Source: Nonomuraea turkmeniaca (GTDB taxonomy: Bacteria > Actinomycetota > Actinomycetes > Streptosporangiales > Streptosporangiaceae). Taken from it: a stretch of 64,000 nucleotides of DNA. Each line of letters opens with the position of its first letter. The first letter of the stretch is position 1. Where the stretch lies: contig NZ_VCKY01000011.1 of assembly GCF_005889735.1 (NCBI RefSeq), positions 25,416 through 89,415 of the forward strand. Reading direction: 5' to 3'. Position numbers and translations under genes: made by a program. The notes beneath the pieces are model-generated. The model made no database searches and was not told the DNA's origin. It saw nothing but the letters and a program-made list of their open reading frames with translations. Below, piece after piece: positions 8,899 to 16,325 of this stretch.

Positions 8899-8971
8899 AG
8901 CCCCCAAACGGAATCGAACCGTTGACCTTCTCCTTACCATGGAGACGCTCTGCCGACTGAGCTATAGGGGC
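8899..8971 (-). tRNA. tRNA-Thr(GGT)
   Basis: 73 nt. Acceptor GCCCCTA pairs with TGGGGGC, D arm GCTC/GAGC, anticodon stem TCTCC/GGAGA with loop ATGGTAA (anticodon GGT), and T stem ACGG(T)/(A)CCGT around TTCGATT. CCA is not encoded. In many actinobacteria this tRNA sits directly beside tRNA-Met; here about 4.1 kb of other genes separates them. Confidence 0.95.
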
Positions 8972-9010
8972 CTGTCCGTCGCTGCGGACAGGTGTAACCA
9001 TACACGGCAC

Positions 9011-9241
9011 TCAGCGATGATGCGAACTCGTTCCGGCCTGGACGATCTTCTCCGGCAAGCGGCGCGGACGAAGCTCGATGACCTCGCACAGATCGGCCAA
9101 ATCGACATGCCTGGCCACTTCTGCCACGGAGGTGCAGTCGGCTACCAGCCATCCGTTCCTGCGCACCCGCAGCACCTGCCGCCCGGCCCGCACGGCGCCC
9201 ACGACCTCGTAGCCGTCGAGACCGACCCATCGCCTTTCCAT
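9011..9241 (-). CDS. Small conserved-looking hypothetical protein
   Basis: 76 residues starting MERRWVGLDGYEVVG. Predicted as a compact alpha/beta protein with several strands (EVVGAVRAGRQVLRVRRNGWLVADC) and a helix (VAEVARHVDLADLCEVIEL). It has no signal peptide or membrane segment. The residue mix is that of a genuine soluble protein rather than a shadow frame. No family is recognised. It sits between tRNA-Thr and a secreted peptidase gene on the same strand. Confidence 0.55.
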   Translation of the reverse strand: MERRWVGLDGYEVVGAVRAGRQVLRVRRNGWLVADCTSVAEVARHVDLADLCEVIELRPRRLPEKIVQAGTSSHHR

Positions 9242-9319
9242 AGCGGCACAGAGTAGCCTCCGGGTCTCTCAATTTCCGCCACGCCACAGGCGTTACAGCC
9301 ATACCGAGTCGGCAGGCGT

Positions 9320-9844
9320 TCAGTAGCGGTAGAAACCCGCGAGGTCCTTCAGCCGGGCGATGTCGTCGATGCGCACCACGGCCCCGGTCTCGGGCGCGTT
9401 CATCATCTTGCCGTCACCCAAGTAGATGCCGACATGGTGGGTTCTGACGGCCTTTTTGGTGATCTTTCCGAAGAAAACAAGATCTCCGGGTACGGGCGCC
9501 GCGTCGACCCGCCGCATCTTCCGTACGTGATCATTGGTGTTCCCCGGCCCCAGCACGTCCTCCCCGTGCGCCAGCGCGTACACCCACCGGGCGAACCCCG
9601 AGCAGTCGAGGCCGCGTGTCTTCGCGGCCGGGCAGGGCTTGATCCGGCCCTTGTAGCCCTTGCAGGTCCCCTTCGACGGCCCCGGCCGCTCCGCGTGGCC
9701 GCCGCCCCACGAGTACACGATGCCGTGCCGCTCGAGCTCGTACGCGATCTGCACGATCCTCGGCAGCACGCGGGTCGCGAAGGGCATGGAAGCCGTGGCG
9801 GTCAGCAGGATCAGCACCGCCGCCACGGCTAACCGCCGCTTCAT
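9320..9844 (-). CDS. Secreted NlpC/P60 (C40) peptidoglycan endopeptidase
   Basis: 174 residues. A signal peptide spans about residues 1-24 (MKRRLAVAAVLILLTATAS). The C40 domain follows with nucleophile Cys81 in LDCSGFARWVYA and His137 in THHVGIYLGDG. The YSWGGGH stretch near residue 44 is also typical. Such enzymes cut the D-gamma-glutamyl-diaminopimelate bond of cell-wall peptides outside the membrane. It lies next to a GH25 lysozyme gene on the same strand, 110 bp away, so the pair may be co-expressed during wall remodelling. Confidence 0.85.
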   Translation of the reverse strand: MKRRLAVAAVLILLTATASMPFATRVLPRIVQIAYELERHGIVYSWGGGHAERPGPSKGTCKGYKGRIKPCPAAKTRGLDCSGFARWVYALAHGEDVLGPGNTNDHVRKMRRVDAAPVPGDLVFFGKITKKAVRTHHVGIYLGDGKMMNAPETGAVVRIDDIARLKDLAGFYRY

Positions 9845-9910
9845 CCCGTTCCCGTCCCCTCCACCTACTGTCGGGCCCGGGATTCATACTGCCCTACACC
9901 TGCCTTATAT

Positions 9911-9960
9911 GGACTTATACGGACCCATCAGGACTCATCAGGACTCATCGGGACTTATCC
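9911..9960. repeat. Five 10-bp tandem repeats
   Basis: Five imperfect decamers of the form GGACTCATCA run without spacing from 9911 to 9960. The last covers the stop codon of the lysozyme gene (9955-9957), so the array forms the 3' end and 3' untranslated region of that gene. Variation is confined to a few positions per unit. Confidence 0.8.
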
Positions 9961-10974
9961 GGCTTTGAGGGTGAGCTTCACCGAACCGACGGTGACGTTG
10001 ATGCCGACCGTGCCCTTCGACTTGCGTGGCTTGGTGGTGAATGTGAACGTCACCTTCTTGCCGCGCGGCAACTCCGCGATCGCGCAACGCACCGCCGTAC
10101 CGCTGTACGTGCATCCAGGCGCCCTGACCACGCTCTGCCCGCCGAACGCGCGCCCGGAGAGCTTGACGTTCGTGACGGGGTGCGGGCCGGTGTTCGCGAC
10201 GGTGACCGTGTACGTGCGCCTGCTCTTCGCCACGCCCGTGACCGACACCTCCGCCGGCGGGTTGGCCATCGCCTTGAGCTGGGATTCCGAGCCGTTGAAC
10301 GAGTTCCCGCCGCCGACCAGCGGTCCCTTGTCCGCCGACTGCCAGAAGGTGTGCTTCTTCCAGCTCTTGGGCAGCTCCCCCGGGTCGGTGCCCCAGCGGG
10401 CGAGCCAGAGCGGGTTGGACCTGAACTTCGTGGAGTTGCCCGTGCAGGTCTGCCACCAGCTCGTGGTGGTGTAGATGATCGCGTGTCGGCCGGTCCGCGC
10501 GCGGTACCTCTTCGTGAAGTCCTGGAGCCAGGTGACCATGTCTTCCGTGGACAGGTCGTAGCAGTTGTTCTTGCCGTTCCGGTCCTTGTACGGGTTGTCC
10601 TCGATATCGAGCACTCCCTGCAACGTCTGGCCGTCGGCGATCCAGCTGCCGCCGTTCTGCAGGAAATATTCGGCCTGCGTCGCCCCATCGGATTCGTGCG
10701 GTTGCGCAAAGTGATAGGCACCGCGAACCAGCCCGGCCGACGCGGCACCGCCGAACTGAGGGTCGAAACGGGGGTTGCGGTAGTTCGTCCCCTCGGTGGC
10801 ATGGACGAACGCGAACTTCCCACCCCCGGAAGCGACGCTTGCCCAGTCGATGTCGCCGGTCCAATTGCTGACATCGACCCCGGGTACGCCATCGGCCGCC
10901 TCGGCGACCCCGCCACCCATTCCAAGCGCCGCAATCACCGCGAATAACCAGAGACGTTTCACGCCGGAGATCAT
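9955..10974 (-). CDS. Secreted GH25 lysozyme with C-terminal beta domain
   Basis: 339 residues. Signal peptide about 1-27. The GH25 barrel begins at GVDVSNWTGDIDW (Asp34 conserved), and the catalytic D-x-E pair is Asp123/Glu125 in GVLDIEDN. After about residue 240 there is a DUF11/CARDB-like beta domain (YTVTVANTGPHPVTNVKLSG). The enzyme hydrolyses N-acetylmuramyl bonds of peptidoglycan. A GTG start at 10962 (MKRLWLF) is an alternative to the ATG at 10974. The gene pairs with the NlpC/P60 gene downstream. Confidence 0.88.
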   Translation of the reverse strand: MISGVKRLWLFAVIAALGMGGGVAEAADGVPGVDVSNWTGDIDWASVASGGGKFAFVHATEGTNYRNPRFDPQFGGAASAGLVRGAYHFAQPHESDGATQAEYFLQNGGSWIADGQTLQGVLDIEDNPYKDRNGKNNCYDLSTEDMVTWLQDFTKRYRARTGRHAIIYTTTSWWQTCTGNSTKFRSNPLWLARWGTDPGELPKSWKKHTFWQSADKGPLVGGGNSFNGSESQLKAMANPPAEVSVTGVAKSRRTYTVTVANTGPHPVTNVKLSGRAFGGQSVVRAPGCTYSGTAVRCAIAELPRGKKVTFTFTTKPRKSKGTVGINVTVGSVKLTLKAG

Positions 10975-11465
10975 GGCGGAGCTTCACACAATTCCGCAAG
11001 TCCGGAAATATCCACCGATTTCGAAGTATCGAGCCAATACACCGGCCCCGGCCCCGTGGCGCCACGCCCGCCGCCCGTTCCCGCCATCGGGCGTCACCGA
11101 CGTGGGCGTCGCCGTGGATGGCATGCAGCACACGCGCCTCGTGCCGGCTCCACTCCCGCTCGCTCACCCCTTCGGGTCTTTCGAGCGTGTCCTGGAGGCC
11201 GCCGTCCCCGCTGAAGACCGGCGGGCCGAGCGCTCGTCCGAGGGCTCGCGAAAAATTCTCCGCCACGTCTGGGAAAACCGCACTTCAGAGCCCGAAAACC
11301 GGCCGTCGCCAACTCGTCACCCTGACGGAGTTTGCGCAGGTGGGGAGGGTTTATGAACGTGATGTTCGCGTTTGCCAAAGGCGGCTCTTGCTGCCCAAAC
11401 TTGATTCGATCCTCAATCGAGCCCCCGACCTGGGGTTTCTTCGCCATGCCCGCAGGAGGCCGACC
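10975..11465. other. Intergenic stretch, possible gene fragment
   Basis: No complete gene. On the minus strand a frame opening at a GTG (11266) reads about 75 protein-like residues (ERPEGVSEREWSRHEARV) before it runs antisense into the lysozyme gene. It may be the remnant of an unidentified gene. The upstream region of the ABC transporter gene occupies the right end. Confidence 0.35.
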
Positions 11466-12410
11466 ATGATCCACGCCCGGGGCCTGACCCGAGTGTTCAA
11501 GCTCAAGAAGAAGGAGACCGTCGAGGCCGTCCGCGGCATCGACCTCGACGTCGAAGCCGGCCGGCTGGTGGCGTTCCTCGGCCCGAACGGCGCGGGCAAG
11601 TCGACGACGCTGCGCATCCTCACGACCCTCCTGCCGCCCACCTCGGGCACCGCCACGGTGGCCGGCCACGACGTGGCCAGGGATCCGGCAGGCGTACGCG
11701 CCCGCATCGGCTACGTGGGCCAGCGCAACAGCGCGGGAGAGGACTTCCTCGTCCGCGACGAACTGGTCACCCAGGGCCGCTGCTACGGCCTGCCCGCCAA
11801 GCAGGCGGCGGCCCGCGCGGACGAGCTGCTCGACCTGCTCGACCTGACACCGCTGGCCAAGCGCAAGCCCGGCACGCTCTCGGGCGGACAGCGCCGCCGC
11901 CTGGACATCGCGCTCGGCCTCGTTCACCGCCCTGACCTGCTCTTCCTGGACGAGCCCTCGACGGGCCTGGACCCGAAGAGCCGCGCCGAGATCTGGGCGC
12001 ACATCCTGCGGCTGCGAGAGACGTACGGGACGACGTTGTTCCTGACCACCCACTACCTGGAGGAGGCCGACACCATGGCCGAGCGGGTGGTGATCATCGA
12101 CAACGGCCGGATCATCGCGGACGGCACCTCGGAGCAGCTCAAGAACGACCTCGCCGGCGACCACATCACGCTCACCACCAGCACGGAGGCGGAGGCGCGG
12201 CGGGCCGCGAGCATGAGCGACGGCACGGCGGACGGCACGACCGTGCGCGTGCGGGCCGCCAACGCGGCCGCCGCCCTGCCCGAATGCCTGCGCGCCCTGG
12301 ACGGTGCCGGCATCAAGGTCACCACGGCCGAGACCACCCGTCCCACCCTTGACGACGTGTTCCTCACTCTCACCGGGAGAAGCCTCACCGATGACGACAT
12401 TCCTGCGTGA
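11466..12410 (+). CDS. ABC exporter ATPase, DrrA type
   Basis: 314 residues from the ATG at 11466, preceded by a strong GCAGGAGGC site. Walker A GPNGAGKST is at residues 39-47, the ABC signature LSGGQRRRLD near 138, and Walker B LLFLDEPSTGLDP near 158. The C-terminal extension ending in TLDDVFLTLTGR is that of daunorubicin-resistance (DrrA) ATPases. It powers export of a drug or natural product with the membrane subunit encoded next, whose start overlaps this gene's end by 20 bp. Confidence 0.9.
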   Translation: MIHARGLTRVFKLKKKETVEAVRGIDLDVEAGRLVAFLGPNGAGKSTTLRILTTLLPPTSGTATVAGHDVARDPAGVRARIGYVGQRNSAGEDFLVRDELVTQGRCYGLPAKQAAARADELLDLLDLTPLAKRKPGTLSGGQRRRLDIALGLVHRPDLLFLDEPSTGLDPKSRAEIWAHILRLRETYGTTLFLTTHYLEEADTMAERVVIIDNGRIIADGTSEQLKNDLAGDHITLTTSTEAEARRAASMSDGTADGTTVRVRAANAAAALPECLRALDGAGIKVTTAETTRPTLDDVFLTLTGRSLTDDDIPA

Positions 12411-13137
12411 CACCGCCACCGTCTTCGCACGGGAGTTCAAACCCGCTCTGCGCGCACCCGCCGGGCTGCTGTTCGAGATGGGGCAGCCGCTGCTGTTCTT
12501 GTTCCTGTTCGGGTCGCTGCTGGACGGGGCCGTCGGCTCGTCGTGGCAGTGGTTCGTGCCGGGCATCCTGGTCATGATGTGCCTGACGGGCCCCATGTCC
12601 GCCGGTTACACGCTGCTGGTCGAGCTGATCGGCGGCTCGATGGAGCGCATGCTGGTCACACCGCTGAACCGGACGGCGATGCTGGTGGGCAGGGCCATGA
12701 AGGCGATGATCGTGCTGCTGGTCCAGGCCGTGCTGATCATCCTGCTGGCGCTGCCGCTGGGCTTCGAGCTGCACACGGCAGGAGTGCTGGCCGGCCTGGC
12801 CCAGCTGGTCGTCTTCGGGGTCGGGCTGGGGGCTCTCTCGTTCGTCCTGGCCATCAAGTCCGCCCCCGGGGGCACGCTGTTCTGGGTCGTCAGCCAGTCG
12901 ATCCTGTTCCCCCTGCTGCTCCTGTCCGGTGTGCTGCTGCCGCTGGAGACCGCCCCGGCGTGGCTGCGGGCGATCGGGCAGGTGAACCCGGTGACGTACA
13001 TCGTGGACGCACAACGATCCCTGTTCGCCGGCGACCTCGCCGACCCCTCGATCCTGTACGGCACCGCGTCCGCCTGCCTGATCGCCGCGGCCGGCCTCTA
13101 CCTGGGCAACCGAGCCATGCGCCAGGGCGTCGTCTGA
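12391..13137 (+). CDS. ABC-2 type permease, DrrB type
   Basis: 248 residues from the ATG at 12391, inside the end of the ATPase gene, so translation is coupled. Six hydrophobic segments are visible, with the ABC-2 signature region (PLLLLSGVLLPLETAPAWLRAIGQVNPVTY) near residues 180-210. It forms the membrane channel of a DrrAB-like exporter with the preceding ATPase. Substrate is unknown; no regulator or resistance partner lies next to it. Confidence 0.9.
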   Translation: MTTFLRDTATVFAREFKPALRAPAGLLFEMGQPLLFLFLFGSLLDGAVGSSWQWFVPGILVMMCLTGPMSAGYTLLVELIGGSMERMLVTPLNRTAMLVGRAMKAMIVLLVQAVLIILLALPLGFELHTAGVLAGLAQLVVFGVGLGALSFVLAIKSAPGGTLFWVVSQSILFPLLLLSGVLLPLETAPAWLRAIGQVNPVTYIVDAQRSLFAGDLADPSILYGTASACLIAAAGLYLGNRAMRQGVV

Positions 13138-14262
13138 TCAGGGACTGATCGCCAGGAACAAGAACGCCGCGAACAACACCAGGTGCACCCCGCTCTGCAT
13201 GAGCGTCGCCCGGCCAGGCACGACGGTGAGCGTCGAGACCACGACCGTCAGGGCCAGCAACACCATGTGGGTGCCGCCCAATCCGAGCAGGAGCGGCCCT
13301 TCGAGCCAGATCGACGCCACCGCGATGGCCGGGATGGTCAGCCCGATGCTCGCCATCGCCGACCCGAGCGCCAGGTTCAGGCTGATCTGGACCTGGTCGC
13401 GCCGGGCCGCGTTGATCGCGGCGATCGTCTCGGGCAGCAGCACCAGCAGCGCGATCACCACGCCCACGACGGCCTGCGGCAGCCCGGCCGACGACACCGC
13501 GCCCTCGATGATCGGTGACTCGACCTTGGCCAGGCCGACGACCGACACGAGCGCGACCAGCAGCAGCCCGAGGCTTGTCAGCGCGGTCCGCCCGGACGGC
13601 CGGGGCGCGTGCTCCTCGGGGTCGACGGTGTCATTGGTCGCGCTCACTTGGCCCTCGCCGCTCCGTGCTTCCCTGGGGACCGGCAGGAAGTAGTCGCGGT
13701 GCCGTACCGTCTGCGTCACCACGAACAGCGCGTACAGCGCCAGCGAGGCCACCGCCGCGAAGCCGAGCTGGGCAGGCGAGAACGCCGGCCCTTGTGCGCT
13801 CGTCGTGAACGTGGGCAGCACCAGGCTCAGCGTGGCGAGCGTGGCCACGGTGGCGAGCGCCTTCCCCGTGCCCTCGGCGTTGAACGCCGCGATCCGCCGC
13901 TTCAGTGTGACGGTGAGCAGGGACAGTCCTACGATGCCGTTGCAGGTGATCATCACGGCCGCGAACACGGTGTCCCGGGCCAGAGCACCGGTCTGCGCCC
14001 CACCGGAGATCATGAGGCTGACGATGAGCGCCACCTCGATCACCGTCACCGCCACCGCCAGCACCAGCGAGCCGAAAGGCTCCCCCACGCGGTGGGCGAT
14101 GACCTCGGCGTGGTGCACGGCGGCCAGCACCGCGCCGGCCAGCAGCAGGGCCACGATGATCGCGAGCGCGAGCGGCAGCTCACGGCCCCAGGAGAGCCCC
14201 AGCGCGAGCAGCGCCAGTGCGGGTAGGAGAACGGTCCACAACCTCGCAGCGTTACGGATCAT
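13138..14262 (-). CDS. chaA: Ca2+/H+ (cation/proton) antiporter, ChaA/CaCA family
   Basis: 374 residues from ATG 14262; the frame stays open to 14328 but without family features. About ten to eleven hydrophobic segments form two homologous halves. The ion-binding alpha-repeat motifs are visible as AVTVIEVALIVSL (about residue 92) and LLPETIAAINAARRDQVQISLNLALGSAMASIGLTIP, cut here by the acidic residues of each half. It exchanges cytoplasmic Ca2+ or Na+/K+ for protons across the cell membrane. It is convergent with the ABC genes, the two stop codons being adjacent. Confidence 0.82.
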   Translation of the reverse strand: MIRNAARLWTVLLPALALLALGLSWGRELPLALAIIVALLLAGAVLAAVHHAEVIAHRVGEPFGSLVLAVAVTVIEVALIVSLMISGGAQTGALARDTVFAAVMITCNGIVGLSLLTVTLKRRIAAFNAEGTGKALATVATLATLSLVLPTFTTSAQGPAFSPAQLGFAAVASLALYALFVVTQTVRHRDYFLPVPREARSGEGQVSATNDTVDPEEHAPRPSGRTALTSLGLLLVALVSVVGLAKVESPIIEGAVSSAGLPQAVVGVVIALLVLLPETIAAINAARRDQVQISLNLALGSAMASIGLTIPAIAVASIWLEGPLLLGLGGTHMVLLALTVVVSTLTVVPGRATLMQSGVHLVLFAAFLFLAISP

Positions 14263-14354
14263 ATACAGGGCGTCTTTCCCTTCTTTGGGGCGGAAAAGGG
14301 TTTCACCCTGATAATGCCTTGACATCACGTTTTGGCGGGAATGAAGGTGACTTG

Positions 14355-14870
14355 GTGGCCCATGTGATCGCGACGAACACCGTGCCCTGGATTCCCGTGG
14401 CGCACCGCCTCGACGTCATGTTGTCCCGGACCGTTCCGCCCGCGGACAGCACCACGTCGGCGTTCGCGTTCGTCACCGACGAGCTCGGCAGGACCCTGAT
14501 GACCTGCGTGGATCGGGAGGGGAGGGGCTGGGACATCCCGGGCGGCCATCTCGAACCCGGCGAGAGCGCGATCGACGCCGCGGCGCGCGAGTTGCACGAG
14601 GAGACCGGCCTGCGCCTGCCTCCCGCCGCCCTGTCCGTCTTCGCCTGGCAGCGGATCCAGCTCTTTGACGCCCCGCCGGCCGAGTACCGCTACGCGGCGT
14701 TGACGTACATGGCCATGTTCCGCGCCGTCGTGCCGGGCCCGGGCGCCCCGACCCGCCCGCCGGCGGGTTCGGAGAGCACCCGTGCCGAGTGGCTGCCGCG
14801 CGCGGACATCGAACGCCTCTGCGGGCACCGCACGTGGCTGACGCTGCTAGAGCGCGCGGGCACGCTCTAG
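14355..14870 (+). CDS. Nudix hydrolase
   Basis: 171 residues from the GTG at 14355, with GAAGGTGA just upstream; the frame extends upstream to 14217 but overlaps the antiporter promoter. A complete Nudix box GX5EX7REUXEEXGU is at about residues 63-85 (GGHLEPGE, then AARELHEETGL). The enzyme would hydrolyse a nucleoside diphosphate linked to another group. Substrate cannot be told from sequence. Its 3' end overlaps the convergent flavin-reductase gene by 24 bp. Confidence 0.85.
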   Translation: MAHVIATNTVPWIPVAHRLDVMLSRTVPPADSTTSAFAFVTDELGRTLMTCVDREGRGWDIPGGHLEPGESAIDAAARELHEETGLRLPPAALSVFAWQRIQLFDAPPAEYRYAALTYMAMFRAVVPGPGAPTRPPAGSESTRAEWLPRADIERLCGHRTWLTLLERAGTL

Positions 14871-15521
14871 GTCTTCCCCGCGGTAGAAGTGTTCGGGAAT
14901 GCGGGCGAGCGTGGACGGATGGACCTGCGGCCCGAGCCCGTACAAGTGCTGGAAGCTCATGATCAGCGGGCGCCAGGCGTCAGGGTCGATGCGATCGCTC
15001 GTCCCGGCCATCCGGATCTCCTCGTGCACCCAGACCCGCTGCACGCGTACCTCGAAGGCCAGCGTCCCGCCGTCGTCCCCGACCGGATGCACGGCCTCGA
15101 CCACGGCCTCCATGCTGACCGGGCACTCGGCGACCCGCGGCGGCGTCACCGTCTCGGAGGGGACGGCGGTCAGTCCGGCCCGCTCGAACTTGTCCGGCAC
15201 GTACCGGTAGCCCCGCTCCCACTTGCGGTCAGGCACCGGATTGGAGCCGGTGGTGAGCGCCAGCCGGTCGACGGCGCCGGCCATCGCGTCGGAGGGCAGG
15301 TTCAGTACGCACTCGCGCGTCCTCACTAAGTTTTGAGCCGTTTTGGCCCGTGAGCCCAGTCCCAGCATGCCCCTCCAGCCGAGCCAGAAGACCGACGACA
15401 TGGGGGCCAGGTTGGGGGTGCCCTCCTCGTTCGTGGAAGAGAGCAACACGACCGGGGTGCCGAAGTAGAGGATGCTGGGCTCGACCCTGGTGTGCGCCTG
15501 CGTGTTGAGGGAAATGCTCAT
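14847..15521 (-). CDS. Flavin reductase-like FMN-binding protein
   Basis: 224 residues from ATG 15521 (another ATG lies at 15536). The split-barrel flavin reductase fold is suggested by VVLLSSTNEEGTPNLAPMSSVFWLG and the conserved NLPSD stretch. Such proteins bind FMN and use NAD(P)H, or act as small oxidoreductases. Nothing next to it encodes an obvious partner monooxygenase. Confidence 0.75.
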   Translation of the reverse strand: MSISLNTQAHTRVEPSILYFGTPVVLLSSTNEEGTPNLAPMSSVFWLGWRGMLGLGSRAKTAQNLVRTRECVLNLPSDAMAGAVDRLALTTGSNPVPDRKWERGYRYVPDKFERAGLTAVPSETVTPPRVAECPVSMEAVVEAVHPVGDDGGTLAFEVRVQRVWVHEEIRMAGTSDRIDPDAWRPLIMSFQHLYGLGPQVHPSTLARIPEHFYRGEDLERARAL

Positions 15522-15542
15522 ACCCACCAGTGTCATGGCTCG

Positions 15543-16175
15543 TCAGGGGCACCGCTGGCGGGTATCGGACATCGCGGCCAGCCGGGCGCTCAGCTCCGAC
15601 CTGACCGCCGGCCACTCGTCGGCGATCACCGAGAAGACGGCCGAATCCCGAACCTGCCCCTCCTCGCCCGGCGCCCACGAGGGCGACCAATTCCGCAACA
15701 CCCCCTCGAACCGGGCGCCGAGGCGCTCGATCGCCCGCCGCGACCGCACGTTGCGGGCATCCGTCTTGAGATCGACCCGCACCACCTCGAGTGCCTCGAA
15801 CGCGTACGTGAACAGCAGGAGCTTGGCCTCGGCGTTGATCCCCGTGCCCTGCGCCGACGCGGCCAGCCAGGTCCACCCCACCTCGATCGCCCGCAACTCC
15901 TCCCGCCCCGGCCAGAAGCGAGGATCCCAGAACGCCGTGCATCCGACGGCTCGGCCATCCGCCGCCCGCACCTGCGCGAACGGCGTCAGCCCCGTGCGCT
16001 CCTGCTGATCCCGCAGGTACGCCTCGATGTCCGCGCCTCGAGGCACCAGGGTGAACGCGTAGGCGGAGCGATCCTCCTCCGCCGCCCACGCCAGATCGGC
16101 CGCATGCCGCATCTCCAGGGGCTCCAGCCTGACCAGGGATCCGCGCAGCACAGGAACATCGAGCCGCAGGCTCAT
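15543..16175 (-). CDS. GNAT N-acetyltransferase, RimJ/RimL-like
   Basis: 210 residues from ATG 16175 with GAGGAGAG upstream. The layout is that of the RimJ/RimL group (Acetyltransf_3): LRGSLVRLEPLEMRHAADL at the start, the acetyl-CoA region near WLAASAQGTGINAEAK, and the late motif NVRSRRAIERLGARFEG. These enzymes acetylate an amino group, often on proteins or small amines. Substrate unknown. The 150 bp upstream (to 16325) hold nothing recognisable. Confidence 0.8.
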   Translation of the reverse strand: MSLRLDVPVLRGSLVRLEPLEMRHAADLAWAAEEDRSAYAFTLVPRGADIEAYLRDQQERTGLTPFAQVRAADGRAVGCTAFWDPRFWPGREELRAIEVGWTWLAASAQGTGINAEAKLLLFTYAFEALEVVRVDLKTDARNVRSRRAIERLGARFEGVLRNWSPSWAPGEEGQVRDSAVFSVIADEWPAVRSELSARLAAMSDTRQRCP

Positions 16176-16325
16176 GGAACTCTCCTCATCGTTCCCGGCG
16201 TTGGCACCTTGCCGCTTGGGGCAGGTTGCCGGACCGTCACAGGGCCGGGTCCCTCGGATCCTCTGGATGAATCTCGGTGCCGAGATGATGCCCGACCCCC
16301 GAGACGTCCGTCAAACGAGGACCGT

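Noticed and set aside
11118..11465. Upstream extension of the DrrA-like frame
   Set aside because: The strong AGGAGG at 11456 and the family start at MIHARGLTRV place the start at 11466; the upstream residues are not protein-like.
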